From the NCBI GenBank assembly GCA_017513085.1, contig JAFWDK010000027.1:160564-224563 (forward strand): 64,000 bases of DNA, read 5' to 3'. Positions 43,869-52,841 of this stretch are shown here, one piece after another. The notes under the pieces are model-generated. The model had not been told where the DNA came from and made no database searches. It worked only from the letters and a program-made list of their open reading frames with translations. The stretch's first letter is position 1. Every line of letters starts with the position of its first letter. The translations under genes and the position numbers were made by a program. Source of the stretch: Clostridiales bacterium. GTDB lineage: Bacteria; Bacillota; Clostridia; Saccharofermentanales; Saccharofermentanaceae.

Positions 43869-44747
43869 TCAGACACCTCCTTCTTTTCCGCTTTGTGCGT
43901 TCTTGCCGCCGGCCGTCCGGGAAGCACTTTCTTCTCCGATTCCACGTCGTCCCCGCAGGTACCCGATACCCCGAAATACAAGGAAGAAGCCTACCGAAAT
44001 CAGAACGATCGTGCCGCCCGGTTTCAATCCGAGATAGAAAGAAAGAACGAGTCCGCCGACCGTGGATGTAATCGCCACAAAAGCCGCCCACAGAACTGTC
44101 GTCTTGTAGCTTCGGGCGATCCCCATCGCTGCGGCAACCGGAACGACCATCAAAGAGGAAATGATCAGCGCGCCCACCGTTCTGGCGGCAATCGAGATCG
44201 TCACCGCAGTCAGGATCGTAAAGATCGCGTTGACCGCACCCACCGGAACACCGGCGATCGCTGCAGCCTGTTCATCAAAAGAAATGAAAAACAGTTCTTT
44301 GTAAAGAAGGATAAAAGCCAGAAGCACCACAGCCGAAAGGATCACCACCAGCTTGGTCTCCCAGGAGCTGATTGCCACGATGGATCCGAAGAGAAAACTG
44401 TTGAAGTCCGCGGAGCTTTTCACAAATCCCGCCAGTACACCGGCCAGTCCGATACCTGTTGAAAGGACGATCGCCACCGCCAGCTCAGAATGGTTTCCGA
44501 GTTTTTTGCGGATCGCTTCGATGGCAAAAGCAGCCACCACGCATGTTGCCATTGCGCCGACGATCGGATTGAATCCTCCCAGAAGGCCCAGAGCCACGCC
44601 GGCCAGCGAAGAGTGGGACAACGCGTCACCGATCAGGGACAGACGCTTGTGGACCATTACCGTACCCAGACAAGCCACCAGCACCGCCAGCAGCACGCCT
44701 ACCAGAAGTGCTCTCTGCATATACGCATATTGCAAGATATCCGGCAT
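43869..44747 (-). CDS. znuB: Zinc/manganese ABC importer permease (ABC-3 family)
   Basis: 292 aa from ATG 44747 (AAGGAGG upstream), two bases after the ATPase stop. Eight or nine helices; family motifs VMVHKRLSLIGDALSHSSLAG, LGLLGGFNPIVGA and TVGALIISSLMVVPVAAAM. The remainder of the upstream open frame overlaps the ATPase tail and is not coding. Forms the membrane channel of the importer encoded by 43.9-46.7 kb. Confidence 0.92.
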   Translation of the reverse strand: MPDILQYAYMQRALLVGVLLAVLVACLGTVMVHKRLSLIGDALSHSSLAGVALGLLGGFNPIVGAMATCVVAAFAIEAIRKKLGNHSELAVAIVLSTGIGLAGVLAGFVKSSADFNSFLFGSIVAISSWETKLVVILSAVVLLAFILLYKELFFISFDEQAAAIAGVPVGAVNAIFTILTAVTISIAARTVGALIISSLMVVPVAAAMGIARSYKTTVLWAAFVAITSTVGGLVLSFYLGLKPGGTIVLISVGFFLVFRGIGYLRGRRGIGEESASRTAGGKNAQSGKEGGV

Positions 44748-44748
44748 A

Positions 44749-45639
44749 TCACTCCACCTCCTTCTCTTTATTCTTAACAGAAGGCGCATGCGCATGAATA
44801 TGCCCTCCGTGCACATGAAAATCCGTACAATGACTGCATTCCGCGCAGTGTTGCGCATCATGCGCAAAAGATCCTTTTTTATCCGCATGTTCACAGTTCG
44901 CGCAGTGAATGTGCTCGGCATTTCCGTGTGCATGACTGTGCGCATGGGCATGTACGATCGTCGCGTCCGGCAGTGCCTCCTCGCGGCAGGCGCCCTCCGA
45001 GAGACAAAGTACACGGTTTGCATACGGGCCTACTTTTTCGATATCATGTGTCACCATCACGATGGTAACATTTTTCTCAATATTCAAGTGATGCAGGATG
45101 TGCAGCAGCCGGTCCACCGACTCCGCATCCACTCCGACCGTCGGCTCGTCAAGGATCAGCACCTCCGGATCCCCCGCCAGCACCCGCGCAAGCATGACAC
45201 GCTGCTGCTGTCCACCCGAAAGCTCTCCGATCAGCGCCCGGCGCTTATCCTGCATATCAACGGCAGTCAGAGCCTCCAGGACCTTGGCGCGATGTGCTTT
45301 TCCGGGGAAACGCGCAAAGCCGATCTTTCTATACAAACTGCTCATAACGATCTCTTCACATGTCGCCGGAAAAGCAGCCGCGCGGCTTCCTCCGTTCTGC
45401 GGCAAATATCCGATATTCGTCTTTGAGATCGACACCAGTTTCTTGCCGCCTACCCGGATCTCGCCGGATGTCGGCTTCAGGACACCGAGCAAAAGTTTGA
45501 CCATCGTGCTCTTGCCCACGCCATTGTCGCCGATGATAACCGCGAAATCCCCCTTCTCCACAAAGAACGAGACGTGCTCCAGCACGTTATTCTGTGTGTA
45601 GCCGAAAGACAGATCATTTACTTCGATGACTTTCTCCAT
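44749..45639 (-). CDS. znuC: Zinc ABC importer ATPase with His/Cys-rich C-terminal tail
   Basis: 296 aa from ATG 45639. Walker A GDNGVGKSTMVKLL, signature LSGGQQQRVMLARVL, Walker B EVLILDEPT and VTHD. After the ATPase domain (to about residue 235) comes a 60-residue tail rich in His and Cys: HAHAHSHAHGNAEHIHC, CEHADKKGSFAHDAQHC, CSHCTDFHVHGGHIHAHAP. This would bind zinc on the cytoplasmic side. ZnuC proteins normally lack such a tail; it could sense incoming zinc and damp transport, or store it. Its function is inferred from composition. Confidence 0.9.
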   Translation of the reverse strand: MEKVIEVNDLSFGYTQNNVLEHVSFFVEKGDFAVIIGDNGVGKSTMVKLLLGVLKPTSGEIRVGGKKLVSISKTNIGYLPQNGGSRAAAFPATCEEIVMSSLYRKIGFARFPGKAHRAKVLEALTAVDMQDKRRALIGELSGGQQQRVMLARVLAGDPEVLILDEPTVGVDAESVDRLLHILHHLNIEKNVTIVMVTHDIEKVGPYANRVLCLSEGACREEALPDATIVHAHAHSHAHGNAEHIHCANCEHADKKGSFAHDAQHCAECSHCTDFHVHGGHIHAHAPSVKNKEKEVE

Positions 45640-45658
45640 TCGCGTTCTCCTTCCCGCG

Positions 45659-46660
45659 TCAGCCCAGCGCCTTCTTGATCGCCGCAAGATTGTCCTGCAT
45701 GACAGAAAAATAATCTCGTCCCGCATCAATGTCTGCCTGTGTCAGCCCGTCAAGCGGCGAAAGCGCTTGCGTGCTGCATCCTGCTTCCTCCGCGATGGTC
45801 TGCGCCACCTTCGGGTTCACCAGCTCCTCGAAAAAGATGCATTTGACGCCATACTGCGCCACCAGATCGATGATCTCGCGCATTCTCGCCGCATCCGGTT
45901 CCTGGTCCGCCGACACGCCTTCGATGCCCAGCTGTTTCAGTCCGTACTCCCGGCAAAGATACCCGTACGCCTCGTGGGCTACCACGATATACTTGCCCTC
46001 CGCGCCCGCGAGCGCCGTGGCAAATTCACCGTCCAGCTTGTCGCATTCGTCCTTCGCCGCCTGGTAATTCTTGTCATAGTCGGAGGCATGCGCCGGATCG
46101 ATCTTCTTCAGCGCCTCCGCAATATTCTTCATCTCGATGGCCGCATTCTTCGGTGACAGCCACACGTGCGGGTCGTACTCGCCATGGTAGTGCCCGGCGC
46201 CCTCGTGTTCGTGCTCCTCATGCTCATCGTGGTCGTCATGATCGCCCTCCCAGAGCTTGATCAGTTCCACGCCGGAACTCGCCTCGAGCACCGTCAGGTT
46301 CTTATTCTGGACACCCTTGAGGACATCCTCCGCCCAGGTCTCCATGCCCGCGCCGCTATATACGAAAAGGTCCGCCTCCTCAAGCTGCATCATGTCCCTT
46401 GTGGACGGCTCCCAGGCATGCGGCTCCGTTCCCGCCGGCACCATCATAGACACCGACACGAGATCCCCGCCGATCCGCTTTACAAAATCGTACATCGGGT
46501 AGATCGATGCCAGAACCTTCACCTTTCCTTGCGCATCTTTTCCAAAGCCTTTTGCCTTACACCCTGGCAGAAGCACTCCTCCTGCAAGGATCATCGCGCC
46601 GCTCAAGAGCGCTGCGGCACACGACTTTATCTTTCCGAATATGCTCGTATTGTTTTTCAT
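45659..46660 (-). CDS. znuA: Zinc-binding lipoprotein of the ABC importer
   Basis: 333 aa. Signal peptide with lipobox VLLPGC. Cluster A-I fold with metal ligands: His in GTEPHAWEPSTRD, the acidic His loop DHDDHDEHEEHEHEGAGHYHG at about 140-160, DPHVWLSPKNA and VAHEAYGYLCREYGL. The His-rich loop points to zinc rather than manganese. First gene of the importer operon, downstream of a Fur/Zur-type palindrome. Confidence 0.93.
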   Translation of the reverse strand: MKNNTSIFGKIKSCAAALLSGAMILAGGVLLPGCKAKGFGKDAQGKVKVLASIYPMYDFVKRIGGDLVSVSMMVPAGTEPHAWEPSTRDMMQLEEADLFVYSGAGMETWAEDVLKGVQNKNLTVLEASSGVELIKLWEGDHDDHDEHEEHEHEGAGHYHGEYDPHVWLSPKNAAIEMKNIAEALKKIDPAHASDYDKNYQAAKDECDKLDGEFATALAGAEGKYIVVAHEAYGYLCREYGLKQLGIEGVSADQEPDAARMREIIDLVAQYGVKCIFFEELVNPKVAQTIAEEAGCSTQALSPLDGLTQADIDAGRDYFSVMQDNLAAIKKALG

Positions 46661-46685
46661 ATGTTCCTCATGTTTAACTCATATT

Positions 46686-46706
46686 AATTGCGAATGATTC
46701 GCAATT
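46686..46706 (-). promoter_or_regulatory. Zur/Fur-type operator upstream of znuA
   Basis: AATTGCGAA-tga-TTCGCAATT, perfect 9-bp arms around three bases, 26 bases before the znuA start. It fits the 19-21-bp palindromes bound by Fur-family repressors and lies in front of an operon that ends with such a repressor gene. Confidence 0.78.
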
Positions 46707-46927
46707 GCAGAAAGAAGTATAGACGAAAAGCATACACAGTGCAAGTTCTTTTGGAAAAGAATTCCGGATAGTGAGTAAATATAGAATTATAGGATGTTCA
46801 AGCACCTGTAAAGATGGTAAAATAATTTTAGGTTTTTGGGGTAACGCAGATTTCAATTTTGGCTAATTTATTTTTCCATTTCAGATCTCTCGGGTATCCT
46901 TTTACAATTTTTTAAGGAGGATTCATT

Positions 46928-49900
46928 ATGAAGAAACGATGGCTGGTAACACTTTGCGCAGCAGCGCTCGCCGTTCCCGTCTCACTCAGTTTGCTCGGAA
47001 AACCCGTGCAGGCGGGGTATAATGACGACGGATCGGTCAACATCGATGAAACAAACTTTCCGGATCAGGCCTTTCGCGCATATCTTACGCAATTCGATAC
47101 GGACGACGATGACGTCTTCAGTAGCGCGGAGCTCAATACCGTTATGAATATATATGTCGGCGGCTCCCCGAAGGTACCCGGACAGATCAAGTCCTTACAG
47201 GGTATCGAATATTTCAAGGCACTCGAAGACCTGAATTGCTCGTACAACAGTATTACGGAACTGGACGTCAGCAAGAATGTCAATTTGCGGACCTTGAACT
47301 GCAGCTATAACAAGCTGACCGCGCTGGACGTCAGCAAGAATGTCAATTTGCAGACCTTGAATTGCGATAGCAATGCCATTTCTTCCCTCAATGTTTCTAT
47401 GCTAAAAGAACTGAAGGATTTTATCTGCAACAATAACAAGCTGACAAGCATCGACGTCAGCAAGAATACGAAGCTGGATTATTTCAGTATAAGCGGGAAT
47501 GCCCTTACCTCGCTCAACACACTCAAGAATACATCGCTCGGTGTACTCGTTTGCGGAGAGAACAAACTGTCTTCTCTGGATCTTTCCAAAAACACCGGCT
47601 TGTACGCCCTGTTCTGTAACGACAACAATCTCACGGAACTGGACGTATCCCCGTGCCCCGGCCTTTTCAAATTCCATTGCGAAAGGAACAAGCTCACTTC
47701 GCTGGATGTAAGCATGCAAAAAGACCTGGTCTACTTCGATTGTAGCGAAAACCTCATTGAAGGTACGATCAATCTCAAAAATACGCCTAACCTGGAAGAA
47801 GTCGTTTGTTTTAAGAACAAACTTGAGGGCCTGGATGTTTCCGGATGTAAAAACCTCAAGGAAGTCAGCTGCTACGAAAATCAGATCACGAATCTGAACA
47901 TTTCCGGCTGTAAATCCCTTGAGAATCTGTTCTGCCAGAAAAACCAGATCAAGTCTCTCGATCTTTCGAAATGCGAAGCTATGAAAGAGCTTCAGTGCCA
48001 CGAGAACCAGCTGACCGCGCTCGACGTCAGCGCATGCGAATCTTTGACCTCCCTCTATTGCTCCGACAACAAGTTAACTTCACTGGATGTCTCCGAGTGC
48101 CTGAGTCTCTTGACTGTTAGCTGTGGGGGAAATGAGCTTACTTCGTTGAAGCTTACCGAAGATAACGGCACGATCTATAGTCTCAAGATGGTCAGTTGCG
48201 AAAAGAACAAACTGACTTCTTTGCAATTCGATGGCTGCTATTTCCTTTCTGCCCTGGATTGTTCGACCAACCAGATCAGCCAGCTGGAATTCACGCCATG
48301 TATCTGCCTGCAAGGACTCTGGTGCTCTAACAATTCACTGACCTCGCTGGATCTGAGTAATAATGAAGAGCTTCTATTGCTGGAATGCTACAGCAATGCA
48401 CTGACTTCGCTGAACGTAAAAGGATGTGACAAACTGAAAGATCTGAAATGTTATGAGAACCAGATCAAGAAGCTGGATCTTACGACCAATCCTGCTCTGA
48501 CCCAGGTCGATTGCTCCAACAATCTTTTAACTGACATTTCATTTGGTTCATGCGATCAGCTGCAGATTCTGGAATGTTCAAAGAACAAATTGAGTGCGAT
48601 CCATACAGGAAACCTTCCTAATCTGGAAAAGCTCTATTGTGAAGATAACCAGATCTACGCCATGGATATCTCCATGAACGAACATCTGACAACACTGTAC
48701 TGTGGAAAGAATCAATTATCCGATCTTGATTTCTCTTTGAAAAATGATGAATACTCCCCCTTAAAGAACTGGAGATGCGAGGAAAACCTGTTCACATCTC
48801 TTGATGTTAGTAAGCTTAAGAATCTGGAGTCTCTGTATTGTCAAGGAAATCAGCTTACCTCTCTCAAGCTGAATGGTTATCTGAAAGAATTGGATTGTTC
48901 GAATAACAAGCTGACCACTCTGAATGTCTCCGGTACCCCGTATCTTTATGAACTGATCTGCTATGGAAACCAGATCAAAAATCTGGATATCTCCAAGTGC
49001 AACGTTCTTCTGAAAAACATCAAGAAATTCGGTCTGAAACACGATGCGGAAAATGATCACTACTATTGCCTCGCTCCGTCCGGCCAGCTGATCACAAGCG
49101 AGATCGATGCATTGGGTACGGATAAGGATTTCATACTGTTCGAAATCGATGTTTCCACCAAACTGAAGCCTTCTTCAATTGCTCCGACCACAACACCGAC
49201 GCCAACAGCAACTCCTACACCTACAGCAACACCTACAGTGACCCCTGTTCCCGACAACCCGACCGTAACACCAAAACCAGGTGATCCGACGCCTACGACT
49301 GCACCAGGCCAGCCAACACCTAAGCCGGGCGATCCGACACCAACGACCGCACCAGGTCAGCCGACACCTAAGCCGGGCGATCCGACACCAACGACCGCAC
49401 CAGGTCAGCCGACACCTAAGCCGGGTGATCCGACTCCGACACCGGTCCCGGAGAAGGAACCGTCTATCGCGGATTTCGTAGAGCGTCTCTACACGATCGC
49501 GTTGAACCGTGAATCCGAGCCGGAAGGAAAAGCTTTCTGGGTCAAGGAGATTGAAGATGGTAACCGTACCGGCGGTGACTGTGCTTACTTCTTCCTGATC
49601 GAAGCGCCGGAGTTCCAGAACCGTGGATTGAGTGACGAAGATTTCGTTGAGACACTTTATAAGACATTCTTCGACCGTGCTTCCGAAGCAAATGGTAAAG
49701 CATTCTGGGTAGGTCAGCTGAAGAATAAGACAATGACAAGAAATCAGGTCATCATGGGCTTCATCGACTCGAAGGAATGGTGCAATGTCTGCGCGACATA
49801 CGGAGTGAAATCCGGTGCGCCGACCGCGAAAGCGGAATTTGCTTCTAAGAATGCGATCAACTTCGCTACACGTCTTTACACCTGCTGCCTCGGAAGAAGC

Positions 49901-50209
49901 CCGGAAGAAGGCGGCCTGAAGTACTGGAGTTTGGCACTAACCAACCTCGAACAGACAGGCTGCTCGGCTGCAAAGTTGTTCTTTACCAGTGAAGAGTTCG
50001 TAAACTTCAAGCTCAAAGACGATGAGTATGTGAAGAGACTTTATACGACCTTTATGGACAGAGAGCCGGAAGCAGGCGAAGTTGCTTACTGGACAGGCGA
50101 GATCGCCAAGGGCACGCAAACACGAGATAGCGTACTTGCTTTCTTCGGACAGAGTGAAGAGTTCACGAACATCTGTAAGAAGTACGGTATCGATCGTGGC
50201 ACGATGTGA
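46928..50209 (+). CDS. Large secreted leucine-rich-repeat protein with DUF4214 domains
   Basis: 1093 aa. Signal peptide (residues 1-30, cut after KPVQA). A calcium-like acidic segment (DTDDDDVFSSAELN) precedes about thirty leucine-rich repeats of 21-23 residues with the pattern L-x-x-L-x-C-x-x-N-x-L-T-S-L-D-V-S, from about 80 to 720. A Pro/Thr-rich linker with three identical 16-residue units follows (about 760-850), then two DUF4214 domains (FVERLYTIALNRESEPEGKAFW, FVETLYKTFFDR; and again FATRLYTCCLGRSPEEGG). The Cys at a fixed place in each repeat is striking. Likely an adhesin or carbohydrate-surface protein. No sorting signal or membrane anchor is seen. Confidence 0.93.
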   Translation: MKKRWLVTLCAAALAVPVSLSLLGKPVQAGYNDDGSVNIDETNFPDQAFRAYLTQFDTDDDDVFSSAELNTVMNIYVGGSPKVPGQIKSLQGIEYFKALEDLNCSYNSITELDVSKNVNLRTLNCSYNKLTALDVSKNVNLQTLNCDSNAISSLNVSMLKELKDFICNNNKLTSIDVSKNTKLDYFSISGNALTSLNTLKNTSLGVLVCGENKLSSLDLSKNTGLYALFCNDNNLTELDVSPCPGLFKFHCERNKLTSLDVSMQKDLVYFDCSENLIEGTINLKNTPNLEEVVCFKNKLEGLDVSGCKNLKEVSCYENQITNLNISGCKSLENLFCQKNQIKSLDLSKCEAMKELQCHENQLTALDVSACESLTSLYCSDNKLTSLDVSECLSLLTVSCGGNELTSLKLTEDNGTIYSLKMVSCEKNKLTSLQFDGCYFLSALDCSTNQISQLEFTPCICLQGLWCSNNSLTSLDLSNNEELLLLECYSNALTSLNVKGCDKLKDLKCYENQIKKLDLTTNPALTQVDCSNNLLTDISFGSCDQLQILECSKNKLSAIHTGNLPNLEKLYCEDNQIYAMDISMNEHLTTLYCGKNQLSDLDFSLKNDEYSPLKNWRCEENLFTSLDVSKLKNLESLYCQGNQLTSLKLNGYLKELDCSNNKLTTLNVSGTPYLYELICYGNQIKNLDISKCNVLLKNIKKFGLKHDAENDHYYCLAPSGQLITSEIDALGTDKDFILFEIDVSTKLKPSSIAPTTTPTPTATPTPTATPTVTPVPDNPTVTPKPGDPTPTTAPGQPTPKPGDPTPTTAPGQPTPKPGDPTPTTAPGQPTPKPGDPTPTPVPEKEPSIADFVERLYTIALNRESEPEGKAFWVKEIEDGNRTGGDCAYFFLIEAPEFQNRGLSDEDFVETLYKTFFDRASEANGKAFWVGQLKNKTMTRNQVIMGFIDSKEWCNVCATYGVKSGAPTAKAEFASKNAINFATRLYTCCLGRSPEEGGLKYWSLALTNLEQTGCSAAKLFFTSEEFVNFKLKDDEYVKRLYTTFMDREPEAGEVAYWTGEIAKGTQTRDSVLAFFGQSEEFTNICKKYGIDRGTM
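49274..49441 (+). repeat. Tandem 48-bp repeats encoding the Pro/Thr linker
   Basis: Units at 49274-49321, 49322-49369, 49370-49417 and a partial fourth from 49418, each encoding PGDPTPTTAPGQPTPK in shifted phase. The second and third are identical; the first differs at a few third positions. Confidence 0.9.
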
Positions 50210-50212
50210 GCC

Positions 50213-50405
50213 GCAGAACTGATTCTTCGTCGCTGGTCCTCGGTGCTGCGCACCTGCGGAATCGCTTCTCAGAAAGCAGTTCTGCTTCGCGGAGAGGGGA
50301 GTGCAGGATTGCGGCTGTGATCAGATGGGATACAAGATAAGGGTATCCGATAAATAGATAAACAAAGTGAAGGGCGGGTTCCGGGTGACCGGAGCCCGCT
50401 CTTTT
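50213..50405 (+). terminator. Structured 3' region with terminator after the LRR gene
   Basis: A long-range stem GCAGAACTG (50213-50221) / CAGTTCTGC (50277-50285) encloses GGTGC-tgc-GCACC. Further on a strong hairpin GGCGGGTTCCGG / CCGGAGCCCGCT (about 50373-50400) is followed by CTTTTT and is the likely terminator. The remaining bases up to 50576 show no gene. Confidence 0.72.
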
Positions 50406-50576
50406 TCGCTTTGAGTGAGGGGTGTTCCCTTCTATTGGGATAAGATTGCCATTTCATCAGCAAACCGGACAGCAAGTCGCAACGATCTGCCGCGACCAGC
50501 CATCCCCGTCTACTCTCTTCCCGCAGATTCCCGGAGATTTCTCCGCCCGCAAACAAGAAGATATATGGCAAAAAGC

Positions 50577-50612
50577 AAAAGAGAGATGCCTCAAAATGGA
50601 GACATCCCTCTC
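50577..50612 (-). terminator. Terminator of the foldase gene
   Basis: GAGAGATGCCTC (50581-50592) / GGAGACATCCCTCTC (50598-50612) with a T-rich tract on the minus strand. Confidence 0.72.
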
Positions 50613-50653
50613 ATTGGTATTCATGTATCAGTAAAAAAGCTTAAAGATCCGGA

Positions 50654-51823
50654 TCAGTTGTACACAACGTTATAATCGCCGCTCTCGATTGCTGCCGTCA
50701 GTTGATCCGACATGCTGGTAAGCGCGATGTTTTTCTTCTGCTCATCCGATGCTTCCTTCTTGCCGACATAATACATAACGTGGTAACCGAACTTTGTCTT
50801 CACGATACCTGTGTCGCCTTCTTTATGATCAGCGAAACACCAGTCTTCAAACTCCTGCACCATTTCTCCACGCTGAACAGTATACTCCGCCACTTCCTTT
50901 GCCTCGCCGGCTGTTTTGGCTGCCTCAGCCTTTGTCTTCAGGTCATCATAAGACGTGATCGACGCAAGAAGAGTTTCCGCCTTCTTCTTCATCTCCGCCT
51001 GCTGGTCTTCCGGAATATCCGCACCGGTTGCATTGTCCATCGTCATATAGAGCACATGGTAAACCGTCGGGAGCTTATCCTCATCATTCTTGAATTGATA
51101 ATTCTCCACGAAATGCTTCTGAGCCAGGTTCGCCAGCTCGTAACGCTGAAGCGCCGTACGGAGAGCTTCTTGACTCGCTGTCGGACCATAGTAGGCCTTC
51201 AGCCAGTCTTCCAGGTTCATGTCATATTTCTTCGCGCTCTCTTCTGCCTGCTTGATCTCTTCATCGATCTGCTTGGTAAGCTCGTCAGTAAGCGTCAGGT
51301 TATGCTCCGCAGCATAAGCCGTCAGAAAAGCCTCGCCCTGAAGATCCGTCTCAACTGTCTGTCTGAGATAATCACGGATCGTCATATTATCAGAGATCTT
51401 GTAGTCCAGATTAATGAAATTGGCCTGCGTCATCATTTCCGGATTGGCCATAACAGAACTCGTCACACCGATATACTCGTTGGCATAGTAGAAGTTAAAA
51501 TCAAACTCCTTGTAAGAGATGCCGTGCACAGTACACTTCTTGCTCATCTCGTTGATAGCCGCCTGATCGTAGTTATCTTCAAACGTCATTCTGAGATTGA
51601 GGCTGCTCTCCGCAGTTCCCGCATTAGCAGAAGTCTCACCGGCACCTGTTGTGGTACTCGGATCCACAGCAGAACTGGACGTCACGTTCGGATCGATAGA
51701 AAGGCTGATCCCCGTGTCAGAAGTACTGCTCTCCGACTCATTTTTCTTCTTGCATCCTGCTCCAAAAGCACTGGCCATAACCATGCAAGCGAGCAAAACG
51801 GCACATATCTTCTTTGTTTTCAT
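50654..51823 (-). CDS. PrsA-like peptidyl-prolyl isomerase lipoprotein (parvulin)
   Basis: 389 aa. Lipobox AFGAGC then a Ser/Thr-rich spacer. Helical SurA/PrsA-type N-domain (DYLRQTVETDLQGEAFLTAY, QIDEEIKQAEESAKKYDM) and a parvulin domain at about 255-365: TVYHVLYMTMDNATG, AETLLASITSYDDLKTKA, HKEGDTGIVKTKFGYHVMYYV. It helps exported proteins fold on the outer face of the membrane. The parvulin hallmark FGYH-VMYYVG is intact. Confidence 0.9.
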   Translation of the reverse strand: MKTKKICAVLLACMVMASAFGAGCKKKNESESSTSDTGISLSIDPNVTSSSAVDPSTTTGAGETSANAGTAESSLNLRMTFEDNYDQAAINEMSKKCTVHGISYKEFDFNFYYANEYIGVTSSVMANPEMMTQANFINLDYKISDNMTIRDYLRQTVETDLQGEAFLTAYAAEHNLTLTDELTKQIDEEIKQAEESAKKYDMNLEDWLKAYYGPTASQEALRTALQRYELANLAQKHFVENYQFKNDEDKLPTVYHVLYMTMDNATGADIPEDQQAEMKKKAETLLASITSYDDLKTKAEAAKTAGEAKEVAEYTVQRGEMVQEFEDWCFADHKEGDTGIVKTKFGYHVMYYVGKKEASDEQKKNIALTSMSDQLTAAIESGDYNVVYN

Positions 51824-51960
51824 GTTCTAGTTCCTTTCGTCAAGTGACCGTCCTTCGCGAAAATCCCATCAGAAGCCCGAAGCGCAAAAAACAGTCTGCT
51901 TCTTCATAACAGGGGAATTATAACACAGAAACTCTTAGGAAACACTATTTTTTCCGTCAC

Positions 51961-52725
51961 TTAAGCAAGATCGATATAAATCGGGCAGTGATCAGAGCCC
52001 ATAATATCCGAAAGCATCTCCGACTCTGCGATCCTGTCCTTGTGTGCCTCGTCTACGAAGAAATAGTCGATACGCCAGCCGACATTCCTGTCCCGGGCAA
52101 AAGTTTTGTACGACCACCAGGAATATTTCTCCGTGGCATCCGGGTAAAGCATACGGAAAGTATCGATCAGACCGGCTTCCCGGAAATGGTCCATATAGAC
52201 CCGCTCCTCCGGGAGAAAACCGGAGATCTTACTGTTCGCCTTCGGATTAGAAAGATCTATCTCCTTATGCGCCGTATTCACATCCCCGCAGACCAGGACC
52301 ATCCGCCCCTGTGCCATCTGCTTTTTCACCTTTTCCAGGAAACAGTCATAGAAACGAAGCTTAAAGTCCACTCTTTCCGGACCCTGCCCGCCATTCGGAA
52401 AATATATGTTGTAAAGGATAAAATCCCCGAAATCAAGTTCGATGGTCCGCCCCTCGTGGTCGAACTCATCCGTACCCAATCCATAAGAAACGGAAACGGG
52501 CTCTCTCTTGGAATAGACGGCCGTACCGGAATACCCCTTACGCTCTGCCGAGGAAAAATAGCTGCTGTATCCCGGAATATGGATCAAACTGTCATCCAGC
52601 TGGTCAACAGTCGCCTTCGTTTCCTGAATACATAAAACATCCGCATCCAATTGCGCCACCGTGTCCAGAAAACCCTTCTTCGCTACTGCCCGAAGACCGT
52701 TCACATTCCAACTAATTAACCGCAT
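51961..52725 (-). CDS. Exodeoxyribonuclease III family AP endonuclease
   Basis: 254 aa. Repairs abasic sites and trims 3' ends in DNA. Motifs: ISWNVNGLRAVAKKGF, LCIQETKA with catalytic Glu, GYSGTAVYSK, LVCGDVNTAHKEIDL and MGSDHCPIYIDLA with the catalytic Asp-His. Full length, close to Bacillus ExoA. Monocistronic. Confidence 0.95.
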   Translation of the reverse strand: MRLISWNVNGLRAVAKKGFLDTVAQLDADVLCIQETKATVDQLDDSLIHIPGYSSYFSSAERKGYSGTAVYSKREPVSVSYGLGTDEFDHEGRTIELDFGDFILYNIYFPNGGQGPERVDFKLRFYDCFLEKVKKQMAQGRMVLVCGDVNTAHKEIDLSNPKANSKISGFLPEERVYMDHFREAGLIDTFRMLYPDATEKYSWWSYKTFARDRNVGWRIDYFFVDEAHKDRIAESEMLSDIMGSDHCPIYIDLA

Positions 52726-52841
52726 GTTAACATTTCCTCGCTATTTCGTTTATCTTTCATGTGTATTATATCAAATAAACAGGAGAATTATGCCTTATAA
52801 TAGAATTAAGAATACTTTTGAGAACTGGGAGGTATTAGTTG

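Noticed and set aside
46674..46856. Short minus-strand gene upstream of znuA
   Set aside because: Would overlap the Zur-type operator, has no ribosome binding site and no recognisable sequence.
49274..49441. CRISPR-like repeats
   Set aside because: Direct tandem repeats without spacers, in frame in a Pro/Thr linker of a secreted protein.
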